A DNA stretch of 64,000 bases from Paenibacillus plantiphilus (GTDB lineage: Bacteria; Bacillota; Bacilli; Paenibacillales; Paenibacillaceae): assembly GCF_927798095.1 (NCBI RefSeq), contig NZ_CAKMMF010000001.1, forward strand, positions 62,001 to 126,000, written 5' to 3'. How positions within the stretch are numbered: the stretch's first letter is position 1; every line of letters begins with the position of its first letter. Positions 1 through 8,822 of the stretch are shown piece after piece. A program made the translations under genes and the position numbers. The notes under the pieces are model-generated. The model was not told the origin of the DNA, made no database searches, and was given only the letters and a program-made list of their open reading frames with translations.

Positions 1-1226
1 TTATCAAGATTCGCCAGAATCGTGCTTGTCGGAATCGCAAAGCCAATGCCTTGCGCCTGCGAGCTGACTGCCGTATTAATCCCGATTACTTCCCCCTTCA
101 GGTTGAGCAGCGGTCCTCCGGAGTTGCCGGGATTGATGGATGCATCTGTCTGAAGCAGATGCTCGTACTTGCGTTCGCCCTGTTCATCCTGAATGCTGAT
201 TGGACGCTCCTTGGCGCTTAACACGCCAACCGTCACCGTATGATCAAATCCATAAGGATTGCCGATCGCCACAACCCAGTCGCCGATGTCAATCTGTTCA
301 GAGCTTCCAAGAGACAAGGTCGGGAAATTCTCCCCCTCTACCTTCAGAACAGCAAGATCAAGATTATAATCCGCGCCGAGCTTCTTCGCTTTCAGCGGCT
401 TGTCATACCCTTGAACCGTCACTTGAATTTCGGTTGCATCGCCAAGCACATGCTGGTTCGTCAAAATATAGCCGGTAGAGTCGAAGAAGAAGCCAGTTCC
501 CATACCGCTAGGCACGAGTTGATTGCTGTCCGGGCTGCTTCCCGTATCGCCTGATTCCTCATCTCCAAAAAACTGACGGAAGAAAGGATCATCCAGCAGG
601 CCTCTGTTGCCGCCTGCACTTCGCTGCTGGACCAGCGTTTCGATTTTGACAACAGCCGGGCTTGACTGCTCGAATATTTGAGCGATATTGTTGGGACGCA
701 CCACATCCGAAGCAGTGGATACTACGCCGTCATCACCAGCTTTGGCCCCGGTATTAACCCCTTGGGTCGTCGTCGTTGCTTGACCTAATGCCTGATCGCT
801 TGAGAACCAATTCTGACGGTCAGCGGCATACATAAGCGAGCCTACCGTAAGAACCCCCACCAGGAAGGAGAGGAAAATTGCCCTGAACGAGGTGCGCCGC
901 TTCGGCTCCTTCACCTGCCAACCGCTGCTCGTCGACGATTGGGTCGGCGCGAACGGACGGAGCTGCGACGGCGGCGTCACTACAACACCTTGACTGGCAT
1001 GACTCTGCGAGAGGGCTGACGCCCCATCATTATTGCCTGCCTGCTGCTGCTGATTGAGCTCTCCTGACTTAAACGGGCCATAAGAATAATAATATGAGGT
1101 CTTGGACTGCTCCGGCTCCTCGTTTACCGTTTCCTGTGCGTGGGGCCCTTGACCTTCATCGTCCTGCCCGCTCGTGTTATGGTGAAAGAAATCATCATAA
1201 GAATTTTTTTTGTTCTGATCGTCCAT
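1..1226 (-). CDS. htrA: HtrA/DegP-like membrane-anchored serine protease (3' end cut by window)
   Basis: Serine protease of the S1C (HtrA/DegP) family, expected to act on misfolded proteins at the outer face of the cytoplasmic membrane. The reading frame starts at an ATG at 1226 behind GAGGAGGAAGAAGG and runs off the left edge, so the PDZ domain is not in the window. A low-complexity cytoplasmic N-terminus of about 115 residues precedes one membrane span (FRAIFLSFLVGVLTVGSLMY). The catalytic triad is visible: His in TNQHVLGDA (about residue 259), Asp in YNLDLAVLK (about 290) and Ser in GNSGGPLLN (about 367), followed by GIGFAIPT. The tail-in, protease-out layout is that of Gram-positive HtrA proteins, whose genes are often under envelope-stress two-component control; the lia genes lie just upstream. 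The family is certain; which HtrA paralogue it is cannot be told. Confidence 0.95.
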   Translation of the reverse strand, partial: MDDQNKKNSYDDFFHHNTSGQDDEGQGPHAQETVNEEPEQSKTSYYYSYGPFKSGELNQQQQAGNNDGASALSQSHASQGVVVTPPSQLRPFAPTQSSTSSGWQVKEPKRRTSFRAIFLSFLVGVLTVGSLMYAADRQNWFSSDQALGQATTTTQGVNTGAKAGDDGVVSTASDVVRPNNIAQIFEQSSPAVVKIETLVQQRSAGGNRGLLDDPFFRQFFGDEESGDTGSSPDSNQLVPSGMGTGFFFDSTGYILTNQHVLGDATEIQVTVQGYDKPLKAKKLGADYNLDLAVLKVEGENFPTLSLGSSEQIDIGDWVVAIGNPYGFDHTVTVGVLSAKERPISIQDEQGERKYEHLLQTDASINPGNSGGPLLNLKGEVIGINTAVSSQAQGIGFAIPTSTILANLD

Positions 1227-1311
1227 CCTTCTTCCTCCTCATTAACCTCAACTTGCTTGCTATAGTTCTATCTTGCACAATCTACCTTAAAACAAACTTA
1301 ATTTGTTTATA

Positions 1312-1363
1312 AACAAAAATAAAAAAATCCGGACATCTACCACCTGCTCATAGACGCGCCGGA
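1312..1363 (-). terminator. Terminator of the yugN-like gene
   Basis: Read leftward, TCCGG and CCGGA arms (1328-1332 and 1359-1363), with an inner TCTA/TAGA pairing, are followed by a long T run (A run 1321-1327 on the + strand). It lies directly after the stop codon of the gene at 1397. Confidence 0.7.
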
Positions 1364-1396
1364 CGAATCAGCCTTTCCAATTGTTCATTCAAAATG

Positions 1397-1810
1397 TCAG
1401 TGAGGAAACAGCGACTCCACTTGGTGGAGCACTTTCCTGGCTTTGTCCACCCATCCGGACTCGATCTCCGCATCGGGATCCAGAGGCTGCTGGAACTGAT
1501 TGACAAGACCCCCTACAGTACTCAGATCCGCAGAAGAATCCAGTCCATCATTGTAAATATGCTTGAGAACGAATGGCTGGCCGAATTGTATCTTGGCGTC
1601 ATTATCCACCGTTTCACTGTCCAAATTGCCGTTCGTAATCGTAAAGGGCAGGCGAAGCCATACTTTATTCGCTTCGTCCAAGCTCCGATCGAAGGAGCCG
1701 TGATCATAATCCCAGCTCCCTCCAAGCGCGAACTGATGCTCCTCCAGCATTTGCTTGACCTCAACATATTCGTGTTTGCTTGACTCCAGGACGGAAGATA
1801 GTGGGATCAT
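1397..1810 (-). CDS. YugN-like family protein
   Basis: A 137-residue soluble protein with no signal peptide or membrane span. It begins MIPLSSVLESSKHE and contains the pattern LGGSWDYDHGSFD followed by a hydrophobic strand VWLRLPFTI, which I recognise as the YugN-like family of Firmicutes. Function of that family is not established. The gene stands alone between the HtrA gene and liaR, reads leftward and ends in its own terminator. The antisense frames over the same stretch show no family features and are taken as shadows. The family call comes from memory of the motif, not from an alignment. Confidence 0.7.
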   Translation of the reverse strand: MIPLSSVLESSKHEYVEVKQMLEEHQFALGGSWDYDHGSFDRSLDEANKVWLRLPFTITNGNLDSETVDNDAKIQFGQPFVLKHIYNDGLDSSADLSTVGGLVNQFQQPLDPDAEIESGWVDKARKVLHQVESLFPH

Positions 1811-1868
1811 AGCTGACCTTCTCCTTATTCGCGGGATTTATCCTTAGAATGCGCGAACGCAGTCCCGA

Positions 1869-2534
1869 TTATCCCGTCTTCACCCATCCCTTGCGATGTG
1901 CAAGGACTGCCAGCTGTGTCCGATCCTCCAGCTCGCATTTCATAAGCAGGTTGCTGACATGGGTCTTCACCGTCTTGATGCTTATATGAAGCTCCTCGGC
2001 AATCTCTTTGTTGGACTGGCCTTCCGCTATAAGAAGCAGCACCTCCCGCTCTCGTTCGGTCAATCCCTCATCTGCCCCCTGCGTCGTTCGCTGCCGCAAT
2101 CCTCGTGTCAGCGCTTGAGAAACATCTGCCGTCATAACCGGCATCCCTTTAACCGCTCCGCTTAGCGCATAGATCAGTTCTTCCGCAGATACTGTCTTCA
2201 GCACATAGCTGACCGCTCCCGCTTCGACAGCAGCAACAACCTTCTCATCCTCCAGAAAACTGGTCAGCATCACAATCTTGAGCTCAGGGAACTCCTTCAT
2301 AATCATTCTGGTCGCTTCGACGCCATCCATCTCCGGCATCATCAGATCCATCAAAATAAGATGCGGACGTTCTTCCGGCGCGCTATTGCGCAGCATGCGC
2401 AGCGCTTCGAGTCCATTGCTCGCCTCAGCAATAACATCAAATTTCGGCTCCAGCATTAAATACGTGCGAAGTCCGGCACGCACCATATCATGATCATCAA
2501 CAATCATTAATTTGCATTTATCCATTCCGCTCAT
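1869..2534 (-). CDS. liaR: NarL/FixJ-type response regulator, LiaR/VraR-like
   Basis: Response regulator of 221 residues. The N-terminal receiver domain shows the acidic pair DDHD near residue 13, the phospho-acceptor Asp in LILMDLMMPEMDG (about residue 62) and Lys in YVLKTVS (about 114). The C-terminal LuxR/NarL helix-turn-helix is clear: LTEREREVLLLIAEGQSNKEIAEEL, broken here as LTEREREVLLLIAEG and SNKEIAEELHISIKTVKTHV. It overlaps the 3' end of the kinase gene by 17 bases, so the two are translationally coupled, and the order liaF-liaS-liaR matches the cell-wall-antibiotic sensing system of Firmicutes. A second start at the internal ATG three codons later (MDKCKLMIVDD) is equally possible. 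Confidence 0.92.
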   Translation of the reverse strand: MSGMDKCKLMIVDDHDMVRAGLRTYLMLEPKFDVIAEASNGLEALRMLRNSAPEERPHLILMDLMMPEMDGVEATRMIMKEFPELKIVMLTSFLEDEKVVAAVEAGAVSYVLKTVSAEELIYALSGAVKGMPVMTADVSQALTRGLRQRTTQGADEGLTEREREVLLLIAEGQSNKEIAEELHISIKTVKTHVSNLLMKCELEDRTQLAVLAHRKGWVKTG

Positions 2535-3570
2535 CTTCAGCTTCGGCTCCCTTGTTGATATAATTCGGCAGCATCACTCGAACTCGCGTGCCGCTGCCCG
2601 GCTTGCTTATTATAGAAGCATCTCCGCCCAGCTTGCTGGCTCTCTCTCTCATCGTCGAAAGACCATACGAGCCGCGCTTAACCTGATCGGCCCGGAATCC
2701 CGATCCATCATCCTGAAGCGTCATTACAATCTGTCGTTCGGTCTCCGCCATCGTCAGATGGGCAGTCCTAGCGCCGGCATGCTTCACGATATTGGCCATC
2801 GCTTCCTGTATAATAAGGAATAGCTGATGCTCCTTAGCCTCAGACAGCTTCTCCTTAATCCGCCATTCCAGAACCCCTTGCAGTCCATTCTGCCTGCAAT
2901 AATCAGGAAACCATTTGTCCAGCGCCTCCTGCAATGATCGCCCCTCCAGCTCCAGCGGCCGCAGCTGGGCGATGAAACCGCGCATCTGCTTCTGTGCAAG
3001 CGAGGACATCGATATGAGCTGATTCATGACTGCGGCGGAACGCTCCTGATCCAGCTCAAGCAGCTTGGGCAGTGAAGAGGAAGACATATGAATAGCGAAC
3101 AGCTGCTGACTTACAGTATCGTGCAAATCTCGCGCAAGCCGCTTCCGTTCCTCCAACACGGCTGCTTCGTTGGAAGCCGCTTCATGCATGACCTGCTCCT
3201 CGCCTGTACGCTGTATCCACTTCATGCGCGTCTCCAGCGTTTGCACCATTTCATTAAATTCCAGAAACAGAGCGGTAAAAGAACGCGCGCCGCTTTGCGG
3301 AAGCCTTACCTCATAATTGCCGTGCGCCGCTTGCTTGATCCCGAGATACATCATATCGATCCGCCGCTGAATGCGCTGAGCGCTCCAATAGCCAAAGCCG
3401 CAGCTGACAAGCAATATAACGGCGGCAACGCCGATCCACAGGTCGGTGTCCCAAACCTGCGAATCAACGTATGTGTTGTACAAATGCCAAATGATAACCG
3501 AGAGGACCGAGGATGCCACAACCATCAGAATCATGTCCCATTTGCTGTTGCGCAGCAATCTGACCATCAT
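2518..3570 (-). CDS. liaS: Sensor histidine kinase LiaS/VraS-like
   Basis: Membrane histidine kinase of 350 residues. Two N-terminal spans (about residues 13-32 and 44-62) enclose a very short extracytoplasmic loop, then a HAMP-like linker, a HisKA_3 dimerisation domain with RLARDLHDTVSQQLFAIHM (phospho-acceptor His about residue 152) and an HATPase_c domain with IIQEAMANIVKHAGA and DDGSGF. The short loop means it is unlikely to bind an external ligand itself; in the LiaFSR family it is held inactive by LiaF and released by lipid II-cycle antibiotics. It begins 7 bases after the liaF stop. Confidence 0.93.
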   Translation of the reverse strand: MMVRLLRNSKWDMILMVVASSVLSVIIWHLYNTYVDSQVWDTDLWIGVAAVILLVSCGFGYWSAQRIQRRIDMMYLGIKQAAHGNYEVRLPQSGARSFTALFLEFNEMVQTLETRMKWIQRTGEEQVMHEAASNEAAVLEERKRLARDLHDTVSQQLFAIHMSSSSLPKLLELDQERSAAVMNQLISMSSLAQKQMRGFIAQLRPLELEGRSLQEALDKWFPDYCRQNGLQGVLEWRIKEKLSEAKEHQLFLIIQEAMANIVKHAGARTAHLTMAETERQIVMTLQDDGSGFRADQVKRGSYGLSTMRERASKLGGDASIISKPGSGTRVRVMLPNYINKGAEAEDERNG

Positions 3571-3577
3571 TGCAGCA

Positions 3578-4672
3578 TCACCCTACCTTCGTAACGCGCA
3601 CGTCGCCGATAAAGGTACTGACCTGCAGCTTGATTCTTTTCTCTGTCTCATGGAAGTACGGCGTCTCCACATTCATATGCTTGAAAATTCCGCCCTCCTT
3701 TTCCTCAAGAACCGCAACATCTCCGATGAATGCACTGGATACGACACGTATGCCTGTTTCGAAATCATTAGGAAGAAACACCTTAACATCGCCGATAAAA
3801 GACGAAATATTAATTTTGGTTTCTCCTGGCGGAATTTGCGCCTTCGTCAGATCCAGCACCGTATCTCCGATAAAATGAGAGATATTAAGCGGCTTTAGCT
3901 CCCAATAATCGCTTCCCATATAGATGTCCCCGATAAAACCGGAACGCGTCTGGGCATCGGGATTATAGTTCCACCATTCCTCGCGGCCCTTATTTCCGCA
4001 GCCATGTGCCTTGTGCTCGATGCGTGACCGAATCTTCTCCGCACGCTGCGAATGACGCTCAGCCTTCGCATTCATTCTTTCCTGCTTATAATCGTAGTAC
4101 TTGTCGGCATGCGGATGCTTGCCCAGATTAATACTTCCCGTCGACCCCTTATATGAATCTGTCATCCCTTCATCACGAGGGCCCTCCGCTTCCTGCTTCG
4201 AACCAGATTCCACAGGCGGCTGCGTCGGGTCCGGATGAAGCGGCGGAGCAGGCGGGACATATCGATCTGAACGATGGTCTGAGTCATTGTATTCTTTCCA
4301 TTCATCAGCCGGAGAGGTGTGTTCCTTCTTCTTCGGCTTGAAAATCATCCGCAGCCCGACGAGGATAATGACCGCCGGCCATATCAATTGCACGATGTCT
4401 CCAATCGACCAGTTGAGCCAGTCCAAATTCCGGCCCAGGAATACGAATCCGATCACCAATAATACGCCTGCTCCCCAATAGGAGCCTTTGCCGCTCGTAA
4501 GTTCCTTTAGCAACTCCTGAAATCCGAGAAACAGCAGAATAACAGGCCAGAACGTTCTGATCAACTCGCCAATGTTGAAATCAATGATGCCGCCTTGGCG
4601 CAGCATAAACCCAACACCGATTACAATAATAAACAATCCCCACAATATGCGATTCAAGAAATGACTATTCAT
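3578..4672 (-). CDS. liaF: LiaF-like cell-wall-active antibiotics response membrane protein
   Basis: A 364-residue protein with about four N-terminal membrane spans (residues 5-110), a long charged, proline-rich cytoplasmic linker rich in His, Lys and Glu (about 115-235) and the LiaF C-terminal domain. That domain carries five FIGD-type repeats (GFIGDIYMG, HFIGDTVLDL, SFIGDVKVF, AFIGDVAVL, TFIGDVRV), the signature of its repeated beta-strand fold. LiaF is the negative regulator of the LiaS kinase. First gene of a tight operon with liaS and liaR. The linker is longer than that of the Bacillus protein as I remember it. Confidence 0.9.
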   Translation of the reverse strand: MNSHFLNRILWGLFIIVIGVGFMLRQGGIIDFNIGELIRTFWPVILLFLGFQELLKELTSGKGSYWGAGVLLVIGFVFLGRNLDWLNWSIGDIVQLIWPAVIILVGLRMIFKPKKKEHTSPADEWKEYNDSDHRSDRYVPPAPPLHPDPTQPPVESGSKQEAEGPRDEGMTDSYKGSTGSINLGKHPHADKYYDYKQERMNAKAERHSQRAEKIRSRIEHKAHGCGNKGREEWWNYNPDAQTRSGFIGDIYMGSDYWELKPLNISHFIGDTVLDLTKAQIPPGETKINISSFIGDVKVFLPNDFETGIRVVSSAFIGDVAVLEEKEGGIFKHMNVETPYFHETEKRIKLQVSTFIGDVRVTKVG

Positions 4673-4845
4673 CCATCATCACCAGCTCCCAATTCAATCT
4701 TGCATGTTTGTATTCACAGTATAACGGAAGGCTTCGCAAGCATAAAGGGTCTGACGATTGAAACCGTACTCCGTCTAGAGACCGAGGCCCGCTTGTAAAG
4801 CAAGTCCAGCAGCAATTACTATGTTATAGGAGTTAACTTCCCTCG

Positions 4846-4875
4846 TTGACATATTTGACATCGCGCTTATATAAT
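4846..4875 (+). promoter_or_regulatory. Consensus vegetative promoter of the ammonium transporter gene
   Basis: TTGACA (4846-4851), an 18-base spacer, and TATAAT (4870-4875). Transcription would begin near 4882, downstream of the first ATG in the frame at 4874, so that ATG cannot be the start of translation. Confidence 0.8.
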
Positions 4876-4936
4876 GATGGACGGATTAGAGAAAGAGATG
4901 AAACCTTACATGAAAATTGAGACAGGGGATGAAACG

Positions 4937-6250
4937 ATGGATTTGGCCACACTGTCCCAGGGGCTTGATACAATCTGGGTCGTTCTTACAGCGGCCATGA
5001 TACTGCTTATGGAGGGCGGATTCGCACTATTGGAGGCAGGTTTTGTCAGGCAGAAAAATGCGGTCAGCATCATCATGAAAGTATTTGTGGACATCACATT
5101 CGGCGCATTAGTCTTCTACTTCGTCGGATTCGGACTCATGTATGGGAGGGATGCGTTTGGCTTCATCGGCACTAACGGCTTCATGATGACCGGCGATCTG
5201 TCTCATATCAGCCTCAACATTACGCATGATACGTACTGGCTGTTTCAATGTGCATTTGTTATCGCAGTCATCTCCATCGTCTCTGGCGCTGTGGCAGAGC
5301 GCATTCATTTCCGGGCCTATATTCTGTACACCATAGCGATGACCGCACTCATCTATCCCATGGCCGGACATTGGGTATGGGCGGCTGGCGGCTGGCTCGG
5401 CAAGCTCGGCATGATCGATTTCGCAGGCTCCGCAGTCATTCATGCCCTTGGCGGCTTCTCTGCGCTGGCAGCGGCAATATTCATCGGCCCGCGAATTGGC
5501 AAATTTACCGCAGATGGCAAGAGCAATATCGTCCCTCCCTCCAATCTGCCGCTGGCATCCGTTGGAGCCTTTATTCTATGGTTTGGATGGTTCGGCTTCA
5601 ACTCAGGCAGCACACTCAGCGCGACCAACGGCTCCATCGGCCACATTGCAGTGACAACGATGCTGGCGGCGGCAGCCGGCGGAGCGGCCTGTATCCTGTT
5701 CACGATGTTCCGCTATAAAAAAGCAGACCCGCCAATGGTCATCAACGGTTCATTAGCAGGACTGGTCGGCATTACAGCAGGCTGCGCCTTCGTATCCGAT
5801 GGTATAGCTATCATCATCGGCGCCGTATGCGGCATCGCCATGGTGCTTGCCACCGAATTTCTAGAAAGCAAGCGGATCGACGATCCTGTAGGCGCCTTCG
5901 CTGTCCACGGCGTAAGCGGCAGTCTAGGAGCGCTTGCGGTCGGATTATTCGCACAGCCGGAGCTAACTCAAGGAATCGGGCAAGGCTATTACGGACTGTT
6001 CTATGGCGGTGGCTGGAATTTACTTGGCGTTCAGGCGCTTGGACTCGCCGTCATCAGCATATGGGGATTTCTATTAACTTGGTGTGCCCTATGGTTAATC
6101 AAACGGGTCATGCCCGTTCGCGTCTCCAAGGATGAAGAATTGGTCGGTCTTGATGTCGGCATTCACGGCGTACCTGCATACAATCAAGAGCATGACTTCC
6201 TCGACCTGGAAAAGCTCAAGCTGAACCAACAGCAGCATGATCACACCTAA
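4937..6250 (+). CDS. amt: Ammonium transporter Amt
   Basis: Eleven-span ammonium channel of 437 residues. Start chosen at 4937 because AGGGGA lies 7 bases upstream and because the frame-opening ATG at 4874 overlaps the promoter -10 box; an ATG at 4898 is the alternative. Family motifs include ILLMEGGFALLEAGFVR, HWVWAAGGWL, the first channel His in VIHALGGFSAL, WFGWFGFNSGST and the second in AFAVHGVSGSLG. The N-terminal part resembles the Amt clade found in cyanobacteria and plants more than the usual Bacillus NrgA. No glnK/PII gene follows, so regulation by a linked PII protein is not indicated here. Confidence 0.95.
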   Translation: MDLATLSQGLDTIWVVLTAAMILLMEGGFALLEAGFVRQKNAVSIIMKVFVDITFGALVFYFVGFGLMYGRDAFGFIGTNGFMMTGDLSHISLNITHDTYWLFQCAFVIAVISIVSGAVAERIHFRAYILYTIAMTALIYPMAGHWVWAAGGWLGKLGMIDFAGSAVIHALGGFSALAAAIFIGPRIGKFTADGKSNIVPPSNLPLASVGAFILWFGWFGFNSGSTLSATNGSIGHIAVTTMLAAAAGGAACILFTMFRYKKADPPMVINGSLAGLVGITAGCAFVSDGIAIIIGAVCGIAMVLATEFLESKRIDDPVGAFAVHGVSGSLGALAVGLFAQPELTQGIGQGYYGLFYGGGWNLLGVQALGLAVISIWGFLLTWCALWLIKRVMPVRVSKDEELVGLDVGIHGVPAYNQEHDFLDLEKLKLNQQQHDHT

Positions 6251-6276
6251 CGAATCAAGAAGTGAACGAATGAAAT

Positions 6277-6427
6277 GAACAAAGGGGACCGCTGCGCTGG
6301 GGAATGTTCTTACGATCGCTGTTGTTCCCAGAATTCTTGAATTTTAACGGTTCATGGTGGAATTCCGGGAACAAAGGCGAGCGCTGACGCTTCTTCAGAA
6401 ACATTCCCCTGCTCCACTCTGTTGTTC
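6277..6427. repeat. 150-bp imperfect palindromic element
   Basis: Arms GGGGAATGTT (6299-6308) and AACATTCCCC (6400-6409), and TTGTTCCCAGAATTC (6321-6335) against GAATTCCGGGAACAA (6360-6374), with further partial pairing out to GAAC (6277) and GTTC (6427). It would fold into one long stem with a loop near 6336-6359. It has no coding capacity and looks like a dispersed intergenic hairpin element. Confidence 0.7.
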
Positions 6428-6445
6428 TTTCCTTTGATTTCAAAA

Positions 6446-6490
6446 AAAAGAACCTTCAACCCACAGCAACCGTGGATTTGAAGGTTCTTT
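6446..6490. terminator. Bidirectional terminator between amt and the 125-aa gene
   Basis: AAAGAACCTTCAA (6447-6459) pairs perfectly with TTGAAGGTTCTTT (6478-6490), loop of 18 bases. T/A runs on both sides fit termination of both convergent genes. Confidence 0.85.
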
Positions 6491-6517
6491 CATTTTCAGC
6501 CATTCGCATATAGATAA

Positions 6518-6895
6518 TTAAATCATTGCATCCGCAATGTCGCCAGTAACCGCGATCGTATCCGAGGAGTTCGATGAGCTCAATATCGTTCGCGCATTCT
6601 CAACTTCCATTCGCAGCACACGCGCTTTCTCCATAGGCTTCTTCACATAATGAATATATTCAACAGCCAGGTGGTGATCCGGCTTCTTGCCGGAGATAAG
6701 TCGCCGGAAAGCTGACATGGATTGGTAGGCACGCTCTTCCATCATGCGACGCTTCTCATAACGCTCCACCATCGCTTCAATTTCAATAATTTCTTGCTGC
6801 TTCTTCGCAATATACGCTTCCAGGAAAGGAATAACCTCTGCAGCTTTACGATGCCTCAAACGCGATGGCGCGATATAATCAATCGGGTCCGTCAT
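6518..6895 (-). CDS. Hypothetical coiled-coil protein, 125 aa
   Basis: Family not recognised. The start is set at the ATG at 6895 with AGGTGA seven bases upstream, rather than the TTG two codons earlier. The product is soluble, highly charged and predicted to be largely helical: residues 20-60 (KKQQEIIEIEAMVERYEKRR) look like a coiled coil, and a second basic helix follows (SAFRRLISGKK). No signal peptide, metal-binding or nucleotide-binding motif is visible. It is monocistronic, convergent with amt and shares its terminator. The ORF is well placed with codon use like its neighbours, so it is probably real. Confidence 0.75.
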   Translation of the reverse strand: MTDPIDYIAPSRLRHRKAAEVIPFLEAYIAKKQQEIIEIEAMVERYEKRRMMEERAYQSMSAFRRLISGKKPDHHLAVEYIHYVKKPMEKARVLRMEVENARTILSSSNSSDTIAVTGDIADAMI

Positions 6896-6995
6896 CTGCA
6901 ATCACCTGTCCTTACGTGTCATAAATTATCACACCAATTATAATACACGAATGGAGGGCATTTGAAAACATCTTTTTTCTGAGCAGATTTGGTAT

Positions 6996-8396
6996 TTATT
7001 TGACACGTATGTCAGCTCCAATGACGCCCAGCAATTCTCCGTTTCTTGAAGTGATTGGAACCGAGATCGTTAAGCACGGCTGTTTCGTAATAGCCGATAT
7101 GTAAACATCTGAAGTAAAAGACTTGCCCTTCATCGCCTGCTTCCACCATTCACGTCCCCTGGCATTGAGAAGTCCAGCCTCAGGAAGCGAGAAGATAAAG
7201 GAGCCATCCTCACGATTGGACCATATCGCTTCGATTTCAGGCGTACTCTGAAGCAAGCTCGTCAGCTTCGTCTTATGGATTGCTTCCTGCAAAGTAACGA
7301 TCCCCTCATCCGAAGCGATGGCCAACAATTTCTCCATCGTCGCAGCTGCATTGATTTCTACATCGAAAACCTCATGCTTCACGCCAACCTTTTGAATCGC
7401 CTTGGACAGCTCTCCTGATGATTTGTGAAGATTGGTGCTGATCCGATCCAGCTTCGCAATTTGGCGCCGCTGCTTATGTGTCAGCTCCAGCGTCTCATCC
7501 ACACTCCCGAGCGTCTCATTCACAGTATCGACAACCCCCTTCAGCATCGAAGTCGTAGCCGACATATGCTCCGATTGCCGCTTGCTTGCCGTACTGCTCT
7601 TGCTGACAAGCTTGTCAACCTCTTGAATGCGAGTGAAAATAGCATCCATTCGATCCTTCGTCTGTCCCATCTCCGCGATACCGCGTTCTACCGCAGCTTT
7701 CTCCAGATCGACTGAGGACACAACCTGTTTTACACCGTATTCAATTTCTTGCACAAGACCGCTCGACCGCTTGACCGCTTCATGGCTCTGCTCGGCCAGC
7801 TTCTTGATTTGCTGTGCGACAACAGAGAAGCCGCGTCCATATTCTCCTGCATGTGCAGCCTCTATCGATGCATTGAGCGCAAGAAGTGAAGTCTGGGAGA
7901 CAATTTCCTGAATAAAGCTATTAATTTCGTTAATCCGCGATGTTTGTTCGATAAGCTCGCGAATATGCTTGTCCATCGTCTGGTTATGGGTATTAAGATC
8001 GTTCATCACTTGATCAGTCGTCGTTAGCGAACGGCATACCTCCAGAACAACCTCCTTCGTGCTTTTGCTTTCCTCATCCAATTGGTCTGCGGTTGCACTT
8101 ATCTGCTCTGCTGAAGCTGCAACCTCCTGCAGATTGGAGAACGTCTCTTCAATCCGTTCCATTGCCTTCTTGCTGCTGACGCGAAGCTCCCCTTCAGTCA
8201 CCGCTGATCGATCCGCGATCTCCGTTAGCTGGCTTGTCGATTGATTGACTTCTTCAACCGCAGCAGTCAGCTGATCTGAAATGACCAGCGATTCATTGAT
8301 CAGCATCCGCAGCACATCATCATTATCTGGCTTGCCCGAATCGGAGGAATTCCCCTCAGCCGAGACTCTGGACCATAGTCGTTGTAGTGGATTCAT
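6996..8396 (-). CDS. Soluble methyl-accepting chemotaxis protein with C-terminal Cache-like sensor
   Basis: A 466-residue chemoreceptor without membrane spans. Residues about 30-320 form the coiled-coil signalling region, including the hairpin tip [17 protein letters not shown] and [18 protein letters not shown], which couple to CheA/CheW. The last about 110 residues form an alpha/beta domain ([51 protein letters not shown]) that resembles half of a PDC/dCache ligand-binding domain, normally extracellular. Having the sensor behind the signalling domain and in the cytoplasm reverses the usual order and suggests an internal metabolite is sensed. No chemotaxis genes adjoin it. The chemoreceptor call is secure; the sensor-domain call is from the motif pattern. 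Confidence 0.9.
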   Translation of the reverse strand: MNPLQRLWSRVSAEGNSSDSGKPDNDDVLRMLINESLVISDQLTAAVEEVNQSTSQLTEIADRSAVTEGELRVSSKKAMERIEETFSNLQEVAASAEQISATADQLDEESKSTKEVVLEVCRSLTTTDQVMNDLNTHNQTMDKHIRELIEQTSRINEINSFIQEIVSQTSLLALNASIEAAHAGEYGRGFSVVAQQIKKLAEQSHEAVKRSSGLVQEIEYGVKQVVSSVDLEKAAVERGIAEMGQTKDRMDAIFTRIQEVDKLVSKSSTASKRQSEHMSATTSMLKGVVDTVNETLGSVDETLELTHKQRRQIAKLDRISTNLHKSSGELSKAIQKVGVKHEVFDVEINAAATMEKLLAIASDEGIVTLQEAIHKTKLTSLLQSTPEIEAIWSNREDGSFIFSLPEAGLLNARGREWWKQAMKGKSFTSDVYISAITKQPCLTISVPITSRNGELLGVIGADIRVK

Positions 8397-8561
8397 CCGA
8401 ATCTTACCACCTTTTTGTCGGCATCATGCCGGAATAAACCACATTATAATTCAGCATTCGACAAAAATAAAGAAAAACCTTGGTGAATGATAGTGAATAT
8501 TATACCTTTATATCCCAAATAAAATCATTAAAAAGGTGGAATTCCGCACCAAAACGAGAAG

Positions 8562-8589
8562 AAGACTGCCGAAAACTCTCGACAGTCTT
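8562..8589 (-). terminator. Probable terminator of the SASP gene
   Basis: AAGACTGCCGA (8562-8572) pairs with TCGACAGTCTT (8579-8589) with one G-U pair; modest T-rich stretch follows on the minus strand. Lies 37 bases past the SASP stop codon. Confidence 0.5.
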
Positions 8590-8625
8590 GAAGCAATCTT
8601 ATTCTACTTTGCTGATTGCAGAGTG

Positions 8626-8760
8626 TTACTTCTCCGCGTTGTTAGCAGCAGCATTGTTTGCTGCGTTGTTCGTTGCATTCGCTGTCTTGATTTCTTCAGC
8701 AAATTCAGCATTGTATTGATTTTGGGATGCATTCAATTTGTTGTTTTTGTTTTTCGCCAT
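8626..8760 (-). CDS. Gamma-type small acid-soluble spore protein
   Basis: A 44-residue Asn/Ala/Lys-rich protein starting at 8760 with GGGAGGTGAGCAC directly upstream. The central segment QYNAEFAEEI matches the cleavage-site pattern of gamma-type SASPs (FASE/FAEE preceded by Gln and Asn), and the rest is almost all N, A and K. In this family the protein does not coat DNA but is stored in the spore core and degraded by the Gpr protease at germination to supply amino acids. It is short, carrying one rather than two repeat units. Expression would be expected in the forespore (SigG), but I did not identify a sure promoter. Lies between the ECF sigma gene and the chemoreceptor gene. Confidence 0.8.
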   Translation of the reverse strand: MAKNKNNKLNASQNQYNAEFAEEIKTANATNNAANNAAANNAEK

Positions 8761-8822
8761 TGTGCTCACCTCCCATACAACAATAGTATGGCAAAGGCAA
8801 AATGACTTTATGTAACAAAAAA

